DNA from: Calditrichaeota bacterium AABM5.125.24
GTDB lineage: Bacteria > Electryoneota > AABM5-125-24 > Hatepunaeales > Hatepunaeaceae
Assembly (NCBI GenBank): GCA_002127415.1
Contig: MWJR01000157.1
Coordinates: forward strand, 1-9,998
Direction: 5' to 3'
Length of the DNA stretch: 9,998 nt
Positions within the stretch are counted from its first letter, which is position 1, and every line of letters begins with the position of its first letter. A program made the translations under genes and the position numbers. Of this stretch, positions 1-7,065 are shown in pieces. Below the pieces are notes generated by a model. It ran no database searches and was not told the DNA's origin. It was given only the letters and a program-made list of their open reading frames with translations.

Positions 1-2
1 GG

Positions 3-1280
3 ATTATCCCGACCGGCGGTCCGGACCTCCCCACCGTCAAAGTTATGACCGGTGAATTCGTGGTTGACCTGGAGGAGACCGGTCGGCTCCGCGCCGAAAA
101 TTCGGTCACTATCACAGCCCCGCCAGTGAGGATGAACCTGCAGATCGTCTATCTCGCCCCCGAAGGAACGGTCGTCAAGGGGGGCGACCTGCTGATCCAG
201 TTCGACACCACCGAGATCAAGCAGGTGATCGACGACCGGCTGGCCGAGCTCGACATCGCCCGCGCCAACCTGACTCGCAGCCTGGCCGCGATGGCGTCCC
301 ATATGGCCGCCCTCGAATCGTCAGTTGAGAACTCCCGCGCCAGCTACCGGCTTGCGGAGCTCAGACTGGATCAGATGAAATTCGAGGCCGACGTCCGGGT
401 CGAGGAGGGGAAGCTGAACCTCAAGCAGGCTGAGATCTCGCTTCATCGGGCCGAGCAGCAGGTCGAAGCCCAGCGGCTGATAGACTCGGCCGACGTCCGT
501 TCGCTCGAGCTGAAGATCCGTCAGGCCGAGCTCGACCTGGATAAAACGAACCGCGATCTGGCCAAACTGACGGTCCACGCCCCCGCACCTGGGTTAGTGG
601 TTCACAAGGAAACCTGGAAGGGCAGTGAGATGTCGAAGGTTAAGGTCGGCGATACACCATGGCGGGGTATGGCGCTGATAGAGCTGCCGGACCTGTCGGT
701 GATGATGGTCGAGACCTCGATCAGCGAGGTCAATGTCAGCAAGGTCGCGGTCGAACAGGAGGTGGAGATTAAGCTCGACGCCTACCCGGAACCGACCTTC
801 CACGGCAAGGTAGTTGAGGTGGCGGTGCTGGCCAGCGAGGATGAAGGGGCCTCGGACGCCAAGGTGTTCGATGTGGTGGTGCGGATAGATGAATCCGACC
901 CGGTGCTGCGTCCGGGGATGTCGGCTACAGCGCGCATCATCGTAGACCGGCAGCCCGACAGGATGTGGGTGCCGGTGGAGGCGGTCTTCGACCGCGGCGA
1001 AAGGATGGTGGTCTGTGAGACCGCCGGATCGGGCTTCAAGGAGCGGGAGGTGATCCTCGGCGCCCGTAATGACAACTACGTGGTGATAGAATCGGGGCTG
1101 GACCCGGACGCCACGGTGTCCCTGGTCGATCCAACCCTGGCCGATCAAAGGCAGGTCAGACAACTCGAACCTCGAAAGATCGCCGGGGAGGAGACGGTGA
1201 ATACGGCGACGGCAAAACAATCTTCCACACCCAGTCCGCAACGACCCCGCCCTCGCAGGGATAATGCTCATCGGAGGTAG
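3..1280 (+). CDS. Efflux periplasmic adaptor subunit (HlyD/MacA-like), 5' end cut by window
   Basis: Membrane-fusion adaptor of a tripartite export pump; it would bridge the inner-membrane permease and the TolC-like channel in the periplasm. Counting from the ATG at 45, I see a first lipoyl half (about residues 13-60, with VVKGGDLLIQFD), a long heptad-rich alpha-hairpin (about 60-170), the second lipoyl half (LTVHAPAPGLVV, about 175-225), a beta-barrel region (about 225-300, ending LRPGMSATARI) and a membrane-proximal domain. The C-terminus is a basic Pro/Arg tail. The frame is open upstream of ATG 45 to the window edge, and the usual N-terminal membrane anchor or signal is missing, so the true start lies outside and ATG 45 is probably internal. 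The permease gene follows after 9 bases. Family call is firm; the substrate cannot be told. Confidence 0.88.
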   Translation: MIPTGGPDLPTVKVMTGEFVVDLEETGRLRAENSVTITAPPVRMNLQIVYLAPEGTVVKGGDLLIQFDTTEIKQVIDDRLAELDIARANLTRSLAAMASHMAALESSVENSRASYRLAELRLDQMKFEADVRVEEGKLNLKQAEISLHRAEQQVEAQRLIDSADVRSLELKIRQAELDLDKTNRDLAKLTVHAPAPGLVVHKETWKGSEMSKVKVGDTPWRGMALIELPDLSVMMVETSISEVNVSKVAVEQEVEIKLDAYPEPTFHGKVVEVAVLASEDEGASDAKVFDVVVRIDESDPVLRPGMSATARIIVDRQPDRMWVPVEAVFDRGERMVVCETAGSGFKEREVILGARNDNYVVIESGLDPDATVSLVDPTLADQRQVRQLEPRKIAGEETVNTATAKQSSTPSPQRPRPRRDNAHRR

Positions 1281-1289
1281 CTGAGGCCG

Positions 1290-2528
1290 ATGGTCGGACT
1301 TGAGCTGCTCCGCGGCGCCCTGGACGGGCTCCGCTCTCACAGGCTCCGCAGCGGACTGACCACGCTGGGGGTGATCTTCGGGGTGGCGGCGGTGGTCGGG
1401 ATGGCCTCCATCGGGGAGGGGGCCCGGCGGGAGGCCCTGCGGCAGATCGAGGTGATGGGGGCCTCCAACATCCTGATCGACTTCGCCCGCCCCGAGGAGG
1501 GCGACGAGCGCGAGACGGCCCTGAACAGAAATCCGCAAGGGCTCACCATCCGGGACTGCGACGCCCTGAGGGAGCTTGTGCCCGGTGCCAAGGTGGTGGT
1601 GCCGATGCGCACCCAGGAGAGGAAGATCCTGGCTGGCGAACGCAAGGCCACACTGAACCTCGTAGCCACGACGCCGGACCTGTTTGAGTTATACAACCTG
1701 AGACTCATCCATGGACGAAAGCTCACCCTCAGTGACGAAACGAACTTTCGGCGGGTATGTGTCCTGGGATGTGGGGCCAGGCTGGAGCTGTTCCCTCTGG
1801 AATCGCCGTTGGACCGGGAGATCCTGGTCGGCAGGCAGCTTTACACAGTCGTGGGAGTAGCTGCTCGGGGTCCCGCGGGCGGCATCGATATCGAAGGGGT
1901 CGATCTGCGCGACCGGAATATGGACATCTATGTTCCGCTGGCCACAAGCCTGAAGCGCGATCCACCTTTGGGTGGCGATAGCCCCCTCACCCGCATCATC
2001 GTTCAGATGCCCGAACCGGAGCGGCTCGACCTGTTCGCCGGTCTGGTGGAGCGGATCATCCACAGGCGCCACCGGGAGGTCCGGGACTTCAAGGTCATCG
2101 TGCCTGTGGAGCTGCTCAGGCAGCATCAGGAGACCCAGCGCATCTTCAACATCGTAATGGGAACCATCGCCTCCATCTCGCTTCTGGTCGGCGGGATAGG
2201 TATAATGAATATAATGCTGGCCTCGGTGCTGGAGCGGACCCGGGAGATAGGCATCCGCCGTGCGGTGGGGGCTCGTCAGTCCGACATCGCTCGGCAGTTC
2301 CTGGTCGAGGCGGTGCTGCTGTCGCTGTCGGGTGGCGTTGTCGGAGTGCTGGTGGGGGTGCTGCTGGCGCGTGGAATCACGCTCTATGCCGGCTGGGAGA
2401 CAGCGGTCTCGCTGTGGGCCATACTGGTAGCGGTGGCGGTAGCGGTCGGGGTTGGGATCATCTTCGGATGGCTGCCGGCAAGAAGAGCCGCCAGGCTCGA
2501 CCCCATCACGGCATTGAGGTTTGAATAG
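1290..2528 (+). CDS. MacB/FtsX-type ABC transporter permease, no fused ATPase
   Basis: Inner-membrane permease of a MacB-like ABC exporter, 412 residues. TM1 lies at about 23-43, followed by a large periplasmic domain (about 45-280) and three C-terminal TM segments (about 286-310, 336-362, 371-394). Family hallmarks are RTREIGIRRAVGAR after TM2 and the C-terminal PARRAARLDPITALRFE. Classical MacB is about 650 residues with an N-terminal nucleotide-binding domain; that domain is absent here, so a separate ATPase subunit is required and none is encoded in the window. The ATG has a GGAGG 12 bases upstream (1273-1277) and a GAGG 3 bases upstream (1283-1286). It sits between adaptor and TolC-like genes in one direction, which supports a tripartite pump. 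Drug, lipoprotein or peptide export are all possible. Confidence 0.9.
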   Translation: MVGLELLRGALDGLRSHRLRSGLTTLGVIFGVAAVVGMASIGEGARREALRQIEVMGASNILIDFARPEEGDERETALNRNPQGLTIRDCDALRELVPGAKVVVPMRTQERKILAGERKATLNLVATTPDLFELYNLRLIHGRKLTLSDETNFRRVCVLGCGARLELFPLESPLDREILVGRQLYTVVGVAARGPAGGIDIEGVDLRDRNMDIYVPLATSLKRDPPLGGDSPLTRIIVQMPEPERLDLFAGLVERIIHRRHREVRDFKVIVPVELLRQHQETQRIFNIVMGTIASISLLVGGIGIMNIMLASVLERTREIGIRRAVGARQSDIARQFLVEAVLLSLSGGVVGVLVGVLLARGITLYAGWETAVSLWAILVAVAVAVGVGIIFGWLPARRAARLDPITALRFE

Positions 2529-2547
2529 AACTGAGAGTGTCTCACCA

Positions 2548-2577
2548 CCGCAGGCAGACGAGGGCGTCTGCCTGCGG
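2548..2577. repeat. Perfect 13-bp inverted repeat (hairpin)
   Basis: The arms CCGCAGGCAGACG (2548-2560) and CGTCTGCCTGCGG (2565-2577) pair perfectly around a 4-base AGGG loop, 19 bases after the permease stop. There is no T-run after it on either strand, so it does not look like a standard intrinsic terminator. A REP-like interspersed palindrome or an mRNA-stabilising hairpin between cistrons fits better. Confidence 0.8.
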
Positions 2578-2654
2578 GCAAGACATTATCATGCCGTCAA
2601 GTGGGGGCATCTGACGGTAAAAAATGGGGTTTATCGTCGTTCAAGAACACCCGA

Positions 2655-2660
2655 TATAAT
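2655..2660 (+). promoter_or_regulatory. Possible -10 box (TATAAT) just before the TolC-like gene
   Basis: A perfect TATAAT ends 4 bases before the ATG at 2665, and no Shine-Dalgarno sequence precedes that ATG. A start site about 6-7 bases downstream of the box would fall at the ATG, giving a leaderless mRNA. No convincing -35 is present at 16-18 bp spacing. Weak on its own. Confidence 0.3.
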
Positions 2661-2664
2661 CTCA

Positions 2665-4122
2665 ATGGAAGGATCTTCAAGAAAAGTAAAAACGGCATCA
2701 TTTCTTCTACCTTTTGCATTTTTACTTTTTACTTGCCTCTTATCCGCCGACACCCTTCATGTCACGCTGGACGAGTGCCTTCATCTGGCGCAGGAGCGGA
2801 GTCCGTCGGCGCGGGCGGCTCTGTTCGATTCGCTGGCTGCCGCCGGCAGATGGCGCACGGTGCAGGGAGAGAACTGCCCTCAACTGAGGATGTCTGGGGA
2901 GCTGCCGAGCTGGCAGGATGCGGTCGATTACGAACTCGTCTACGACGAGGATACCGAGCAGTATCAGTACCGGCGCGAATCCTCCGGGGATGAGCTCTGG
3001 CTGGGACGGGTAGATCTGGAACAGGCGCTGCCGTGGGGCGCGACCGTCAACCTATCGACCAGGCTCTACCAGAGCCGATGGCACAGCGAACGCTTCAGGG
3101 CCGGGCGTGACACCGTCGAATATTCGCTGCGCCGACAGGTTCTGCTGAATCAGCCGCTCCTGGCCGGCAATCCCGTGGCTCGCAGCCGCAGGATCGGTCG
3201 GATAGGCTGGGAGAGCGACCTCCTGAGCCACGAGCTGCGGCAGAGGGATATCCGCTACCACGCCACACAGGCCTTCTTCGGACTGGTCTCGGCTCGCGAG
3301 GCGCTGGAGATCGCCCGCCAGGACCTCGAGCAGGGGCGATCGGCCGAGGAGCTGGCAAAGCGGAAGCTTCAGGCGGGGCTGACGCCGGAGGTCGAGCTGC
3401 TCCAGATACAGGTCGATCTGGCCCGCCGCGAGGGTAACTACCGCCGGGTGGAAGGGATCCTCGAAGCGGCGATGGACAGGCTGAAGGCCGAGCTCGGATT
3501 GCCACTCGACCTGCACCTCGAACCGCAATGGAAGACCGAGGCCATCAGACCAGAGGCGCCGCGAAAGCCGGATACGGCAGATGAAAGACTCGAATTGAAG
3601 CGGGAGGAGCTCCGGATAACCCGCCGCGAACTGGAGACCCGGGCAGCGCTGTGGCAGGAGCGGGTGCGCGCCTCCCTGCAGATGTTCTACGAGGTTGACA
3701 CCCGCCGCGACCAACTCTCAAAGCTCGACCAGCCGGGCGACCGGAATATCGGGGTCACCCTCAACGTCGAACTGCCTCTCTACGGCTTCGGCGCCACCAG
3801 AGGACGGGTGGAGGAGCTGCGCGCCGTCCTGGCACTGGCTCGGATAGATAAGGATATCCGTCGAACTGAACTGGAGCTGGAACTACGGGATGCGGCCCGC
3901 GCTGTTGACCTGGCCATCGAGCGGATAAGGATCGCCGAGGCGGCTCTCGAGCTGTCCCAGAAGAGCTATCAGATTACCGCCGAGCGCTTCGACAGCGGGC
4001 TGGTCGGTTCGCGAGACCTGCTCGACGCCCAGCTCGACCTGACCCGCACCCGCACCGAAGCCCTGAATGCACGCATCGATTATGAACTTGCGCTGGCTAA
4101 TTTAGAGAGGATCGCCCCCTGA
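2665..4122 (+). CDS. TolC-family outer membrane efflux protein
   Basis: Outer-membrane channel subunit of the pump encoded upstream. From ATG 2665 (485 residues) it starts with a basic n-region and a hydrophobic core at about 11-26, ending LLSA before DTLHV, a good Sec signal peptide. The mature part has the outer-membrane factor pattern: VTLDECLHLAQERSPSARAA, long coiled-coil helices, a second repeat half near GVTLNVELPLYGFGATRG, and the terminal SGLVGSRDLLDAQLDLTRTR. The frame is open further upstream to a TTG at 2521 that overlaps the permease stop. That longer form (533 residues) would put 48 hairpin-encoded residues before the signal peptide, so I prefer ATG 2665. No Shine-Dalgarno is visible at either. 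The signal-peptide DNA is T-rich and contains a 7-bp tandem repeat, unlike the GC-rich rest of the gene. Confidence 0.88.
   Translation: MEGSSRKVKTASFLLPFAFLLFTCLLSADTLHVTLDECLHLAQERSPSARAALFDSLAAAGRWRTVQGENCPQLRMSGELPSWQDAVDYELVYDEDTEQYQYRRESSGDELWLGRVDLEQALPWGATVNLSTRLYQSRWHSERFRAGRDTVEYSLRRQVLLNQPLLAGNPVARSRRIGRIGWESDLLSHELRQRDIRYHATQAFFGLVSAREALEIARQDLEQGRSAEELAKRKLQAGLTPEVELLQIQVDLARREGNYRRVEGILEAAMDRLKAELGLPLDLHLEPQWKTEAIRPEAPRKPDTADERLELKREELRITRRELETRAALWQERVRASLQMFYEVDTRRDQLSKLDQPGDRNIGVTLNVELPLYGFGATRGRVEELRAVLALARIDKDIRRTELELELRDAARAVDLAIERIRIAEAALELSQKSYQITAERFDSGLVGSRDLLDAQLDLTRTRTEALNARIDYELALANLERIAP
2712..2732 (+). repeat. T-rich heptamer tandem repeat inside the signal-peptide coding region
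   Basis: Three 7-bp units in a row: TTTTGCA, TTTTTAC, TTTTTAC. They encode part of the hydrophobic core of the TolC-like signal peptide. A partial inverted copy (AAAAGTAAAAA) lies just upstream, near 2681-2691. Confidence 0.6.
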
Positions 4123-4163
4123 TTATACAGCCTTCTAAACGGGCGATCCGGCAGCTGCCGGAT
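4109..4163. repeat. Two overlapping inverted repeats between the TolC-like and TPR genes
   Basis: First pair: GGATCGCCC (4109-4117) with GGGCGATCC (4141-4149), 9 perfect bp around the TGA stop of the TolC-like gene. Second: an 18-base perfect palindrome (4146-4163, ATCCGGCAG then CTGCCGGAT). They share 4146-4149, so in RNA only one can form fully. No T-run follows, so neither is a standard terminator. They could separate expression of the pump from the TPR gene; that is inference. Confidence 0.65.
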
Positions 4164-4193
4164 TCGGCATGACATAACGATAAAAACAGGTAT

Positions 4194-4198
4194 GAGGT
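4194..4198 (+). promoter_or_regulatory. Ribosome binding site deciding the GTG start of the TPR gene
   Basis: GAGGT lies 5 bases before GTG 4204. No in-frame ATG with a better site is near, so this supports the GTG start. Confidence 0.6.
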
Positions 4199-4203
4199 AA
4201 ACA

Positions 4204-5907
4204 GTGGAAAGTCTCAAACAGATCCGGGCTTTAAGCGAGACCCTGCGCAAGGCACTCGCGGACGAGCCCGCCCTGTTCGCATATCTGGCGGACAATTGCC
4301 TCAAACTGGGAAAACGAAAGATGGCGGCGGGGCTGCTTGCCAGGGGGCTCGAGCAGTTTCCCGACCACGTCACCGGCTGGCTGATACAGGGTAAACTCTA
4401 CCTGGTATTGAATCAACCCGACCAGGCGCGCACCGCCTTCAAACGCGCCCTTGAGCTCGACCCGGATATCCCTTGCCTCCACGAGCAGTGCAGCGAACTG
4501 GCGCAGGAGGAGGCCGATATTGACGGCAACCTCCACTACCTGAGCGAGCTGGCTCGGCTGGATCCGCTGGATGGCAACATCCAGACGATGTTCCAGAACG
4601 CAGCCATCAGGCGTGTGGCTGTCAATAACGGTCTATACAGCCCCAGGGAGGTCCAGCAGATACTGCCGGGCGTGCTGAGGAAGAAGCTGATCGAGAACAA
4701 CCTGATGCCGACCGAGTTCCAGCGGTTCAAAGATAGGGCGCCGGAAGAGATCGAACCCGTCGAGGCGCCTGAACCGGAGATCACCCCTGAGGAACGCCCG
4801 CCCGAAATCGTGCCAGGTGAGGAACTTGCCCAAGAACCGGCAGAAACCGACGTGACACCTGAACCGGAGATCACGCCCGAGGAACTTCCTCCCGAGATCA
4901 TAGCACGCGAGGAAGCCGACCAGGAGATACCGGAAACAGCTGAGCCGGAAGGTCGTCCTGAGGACCTTTCAGGTCGGATTCTTCAGCAGCTGAAAGACAT
5001 CACCGAGCGCACCTCACCTCCCGTGCAGCCCCAAGCTGAGGTCGAACGCGAGGCCCCCCCGACCCCGACGGCTGAAGCCGCCCCAACAGAGCCAACCGAG
5101 CCCGAACCGGCAGAACCCGCAGAGACGGAGCCGCCGGCCAAGACCACCGAAGAGGAACAGAGGCCGGAACCGGAAATCAAGGTCTCCTGGGCTGCCGCGG
5201 CCACAGACGACAGGGAGGAGACCCTGATTGAGGTGGAACCGCAACCTGAACCGGTAGTCGAGGAGACCGCTGCACCACCGGTTGAACCACCATCCGGGGA
5301 AACAGAACCACTTCCCGAGGAACTCACCGACCTGGGGGCATTCGAGCCACAGGCGACCGAAGTTGTGACCGAACCCTCAGGCAAGGAGAAGACTGAAGCT
5401 GAAACTACGACCCAAGAGCCGCGCGAATCGCCAATTATGCGGCTTCTTCGCGGGAATATGAGCGAACAGCCCACTTCAAAGGAGCTCGAATTCGTAAAAG
5501 AGGAAGAAGCTGCAGAAGAGGCACCCCCTGAGGAGGTCCCTCAGGTTGAGGAGGAACCCTCCGCCAGCGGCGAACAGATTGCCGAACCCCCCGAGGCGGG
5601 TCTCGAACCTACCCCGGAGACACAGGCTGAAGCCCCGCAACCTCAGGAAACCGCTGAGCAGAGGTTGGCCGAGATCGCTCGGGAGGTGACCGCCGCTGGA
5701 AAGCCCCCTCTCGAACCGCCGGCACACGCTGAACCGCAACAGAAGGAACACATAGCCACCAAGACCCTGGCCGAGCTATATGCCTCACAGGAGCAGTGGG
5801 CCCAGGCTATAGGAGTCTATGAGGAGATGTTGAGCAAACATCCGACTAATGAGGCATACCAGCGGCGGCTCAAGGAGCTGCAGGCCAAACTTGAAAATAG
5901 CAAATAA
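4204..5907 (+). CDS. TPR protein with long Glu/Pro-rich linker
   Basis: Protein of unknown role, 567 residues, GTG start. The N-terminal domain (about 1-165) is helical with TPR signatures, clearest at WLIQGKLYLVLNQPDQARTA and FKRALELDPD (about 59-88). Residues about 178-510 form a low-complexity acidic, proline-rich linker, likely disordered. It includes two 30-residue tandem copies starting PEPEITPEE (189-218 and 219-248) and short less acidic islands (for example LSGRILQQLKDI, IKVSWAAAA, SPIMRLLRGN) that could be docking motifs. The last ~54 residues return to one TPR-like helical pair (TKTLAELYASQEQWAQAIGVYEEML). I see no signal peptide or TM segment, so it is probably cytoplasmic. A two-headed tethering scaffold is a guess. 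It lies 81 bases after the TolC-like gene and 70 bases before pepP. Confidence 0.85.
   Translation: MESLKQIRALSETLRKALADEPALFAYLADNCLKLGKRKMAAGLLARGLEQFPDHVTGWLIQGKLYLVLNQPDQARTAFKRALELDPDIPCLHEQCSELAQEEADIDGNLHYLSELARLDPLDGNIQTMFQNAAIRRVAVNNGLYSPREVQQILPGVLRKKLIENNLMPTEFQRFKDRAPEEIEPVEAPEPEITPEERPPEIVPGEELAQEPAETDVTPEPEITPEELPPEIIAREEADQEIPETAEPEGRPEDLSGRILQQLKDITERTSPPVQPQAEVEREAPPTPTAEAAPTEPTEPEPAEPAETEPPAKTTEEEQRPEPEIKVSWAAAATDDREETLIEVEPQPEPVVEETAAPPVEPPSGETEPLPEELTDLGAFEPQATEVVTEPSGKEKTEAETTTQEPRESPIMRLLRGNMSEQPTSKELEFVKEEEAAEEAPPEEVPQVEEEPSASGEQIAEPPEAGLEPTPETQAEAPQPQETAEQRLAEIAREVTAAGKPPLEPPAHAEPQQKEHIATKTLAELYASQEQWAQAIGVYEEMLSKHPTNEAYQRRLKELQAKLENSK
4768..4947 (+). repeat. 90-bp in-frame tandem duplication in the TPR-protein linker
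   Basis: Two units, 4768-4857 and 4858-4947, both begin CCTGAACCGGAGATCAC. They encode 30-residue copies starting PEPEITPEE that diverge toward their ends, which suggests an old duplication. Confidence 0.65.
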
Positions 5908-5921
5908 GGTTAAAAATAATT

Positions 5922-5955
5922 CAACCCTTGACACCCGGGTTGCCTGAAACCCGGG
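5922..5955. repeat. Overlapping hairpins between the TPR gene and pepP
   Basis: CCCGGGTT (5934-5941) pairs with AACCCGGG (5948-5955) around a 6-base loop. The same GGGTTG can instead pair with CAACCC at 5922-5927. No T-run follows, so termination is doubtful. An attenuator or mRNA-processing element is possible. Confidence 0.55.
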
Positions 5956-5977
5956 CTACACAAATTAAGGAAACAGG

Positions 5978-7063
5978 ATGGAACTGAGAATAAACGCCCT
6001 TCGCCGCCGTTTCAGATCACTTGGCATCGCCAACTTTCTGGTAACCCGCCCCTCGAATGTCCGCTACCTGTGCGGTTTCACCGGATCTAACGGCATCCTG
6101 ATGGTCACGGGTCACGATGCACACTTCATCACCGACGGCCGCTATACAAACCAGGCCGGCGAACAGGTCAAGGGGGCCGGGCTTTTCATCTACTCCGGCG
6201 GGGCATCCGTTGCCGATGCGTTCGTCCGCGAGTTGAAGAACAACCGCGATATCCGCTTTCGAGGTCGCGTCGGCGTCGAGAGCCAGTTTATGACGGTGGA
6301 ATTCTACCAGACCTTCCGCCGCGCCTTTCCGGGCTCGACACCGGTCGAAACGGCTAACGTGATCGAAGAGCTGGCTATGGTTAAAAACTCCGGCGAGATC
6401 AACGCCATCCGCCGGGCCGTCGACATCACCGACCGAGCCTTTGAATCTGTTCTGCCTGAGATAAAGCCGGGGGTGAGGGAACTCGAGCTCTCGGCTGAGA
6501 TCACCTATAAGCACAAGCGTCTGGGGGCTGAAAAGGACGCCTTTGACCTGATTGTGGCCAGCGGTCCCCGTTCAGCGCTTCCTCACGGCATCGCCTCATC
6601 CCGCAAGATCAGGACAGGGGATCTGGTGACCTTCGACATCGGCTGCATCGTCGATGGCTATCCATCCGATATGACCCGGACGGTGGTGGTTGGCAAGGCC
6701 TCCCGCAGACAACGGGAGATATACCGGGTCGTTCAGGAGGCGCAGCAACTGGCAGTGGAGGGGGTTAAGGCCGGTGCGAAGTGCGCCGAGCTCGATGCGC
6801 TGGCCCGTCAGCATATCACCCGCGCCGGATATGGTGAGCAGTTCACTCACAACCTCGGTCACGGGCTGGGGCTCGAGGTCCACGCCAGACCGGTGCTGGG
6901 AAGGCAGTCCAGGGATAAGCTCAAGGCGGGGATGGCGGTCACTGTCGAGCCGGGGGTATATATCGAGGGGTTCGGCGGCGTCCGCATCGAGGACGACATC
7001 CTGGTCACCGAGGACGGCGCAGAGGTGCTGAACCGCTCACCGAAGGAGTTGCTGGAGCTTTAA
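5978..7063 (+). CDS. pepP: Aminopeptidase P / Xaa-Pro dipeptidase (peptidase family M24B)
   Basis: Cytosolic metallopeptidase that cleaves bonds next to proline at peptide N-termini; 361 residues, normal length for the short PepP/PepQ-like enzymes. An N-terminal creatinase-like domain (about 5-130) precedes the pita-bread catalytic domain. All five metal ligands can be placed: Asp220 (TFDIG), Asp231 (SDMTRT), His295 (HNLGHGLG), Glu324 (VEPGVYIEG) and Glu338 (RIEDD), plus His203 in the LPHG motif. The enzyme therefore looks active with a dinuclear metal centre. ATG 5978 has AAGGA (5967-5971) 6 bases upstream. leuD starts 2 bases after its stop, so the two are probably co-transcribed. Aminopeptidase versus dipeptidase specificity cannot be settled here, so the symbol is a family label. 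Confidence 0.92.
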   Translation: MELRINALRRRFRSLGIANFLVTRPSNVRYLCGFTGSNGILMVTGHDAHFITDGRYTNQAGEQVKGAGLFIYSGGASVADAFVRELKNNRDIRFRGRVGVESQFMTVEFYQTFRRAFPGSTPVETANVIEELAMVKNSGEINAIRRAVDITDRAFESVLPEIKPGVRELELSAEITYKHKRLGAEKDAFDLIVASGPRSALPHGIASSRKIRTGDLVTFDIGCIVDGYPSDMTRTVVVGKASRRQREIYRVVQEAQQLAVEGVKAGAKCAELDALARQHITRAGYGEQFTHNLGHGLGLEVHARPVLGRQSRDKLKAGMAVTVEPGVYIEGFGGVRIEDDILVTEDGAEVLNRSPKELLEL

Positions 7064-7065
7064 TT

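Noticed and set aside
594..1538. Long minus-strand open frame (314 codons) opposite the adaptor and permease
   Set aside because: It spans two well-supported plus-strand genes and their boundary, is rich in His/Pro/Arg as expected for an antisense frame in GC-rich DNA, and shows no domain pattern.
2521..2664. TTG 2521 as the start of the TolC-like gene
   Set aside because: It would place about 48 residues encoded by a hairpin and spacer DNA before an obvious signal peptide. Overlap with the permease stop makes coupling possible but less likely.
4983..5474. Minus-strand Ser/Gly-rich frame opposite the TPR-protein linker
   Set aside because: The Ser/Gly repeats are the mirror of Glu/Pro codons in the linker; no start signal or family match.
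5934..5955. Hairpin after the TPR gene as an intrinsic terminator
   Set aside because: No T-run follows the stem on the plus strand; kept only as an inverted repeat.
5928..5962. TTGACA with a TACACA downstream before pepP
   Set aside because: The spacing is 23 bp and the 17-bp position is GC-rich (CCGGGC), so it is not a credible sigma70 promoter.
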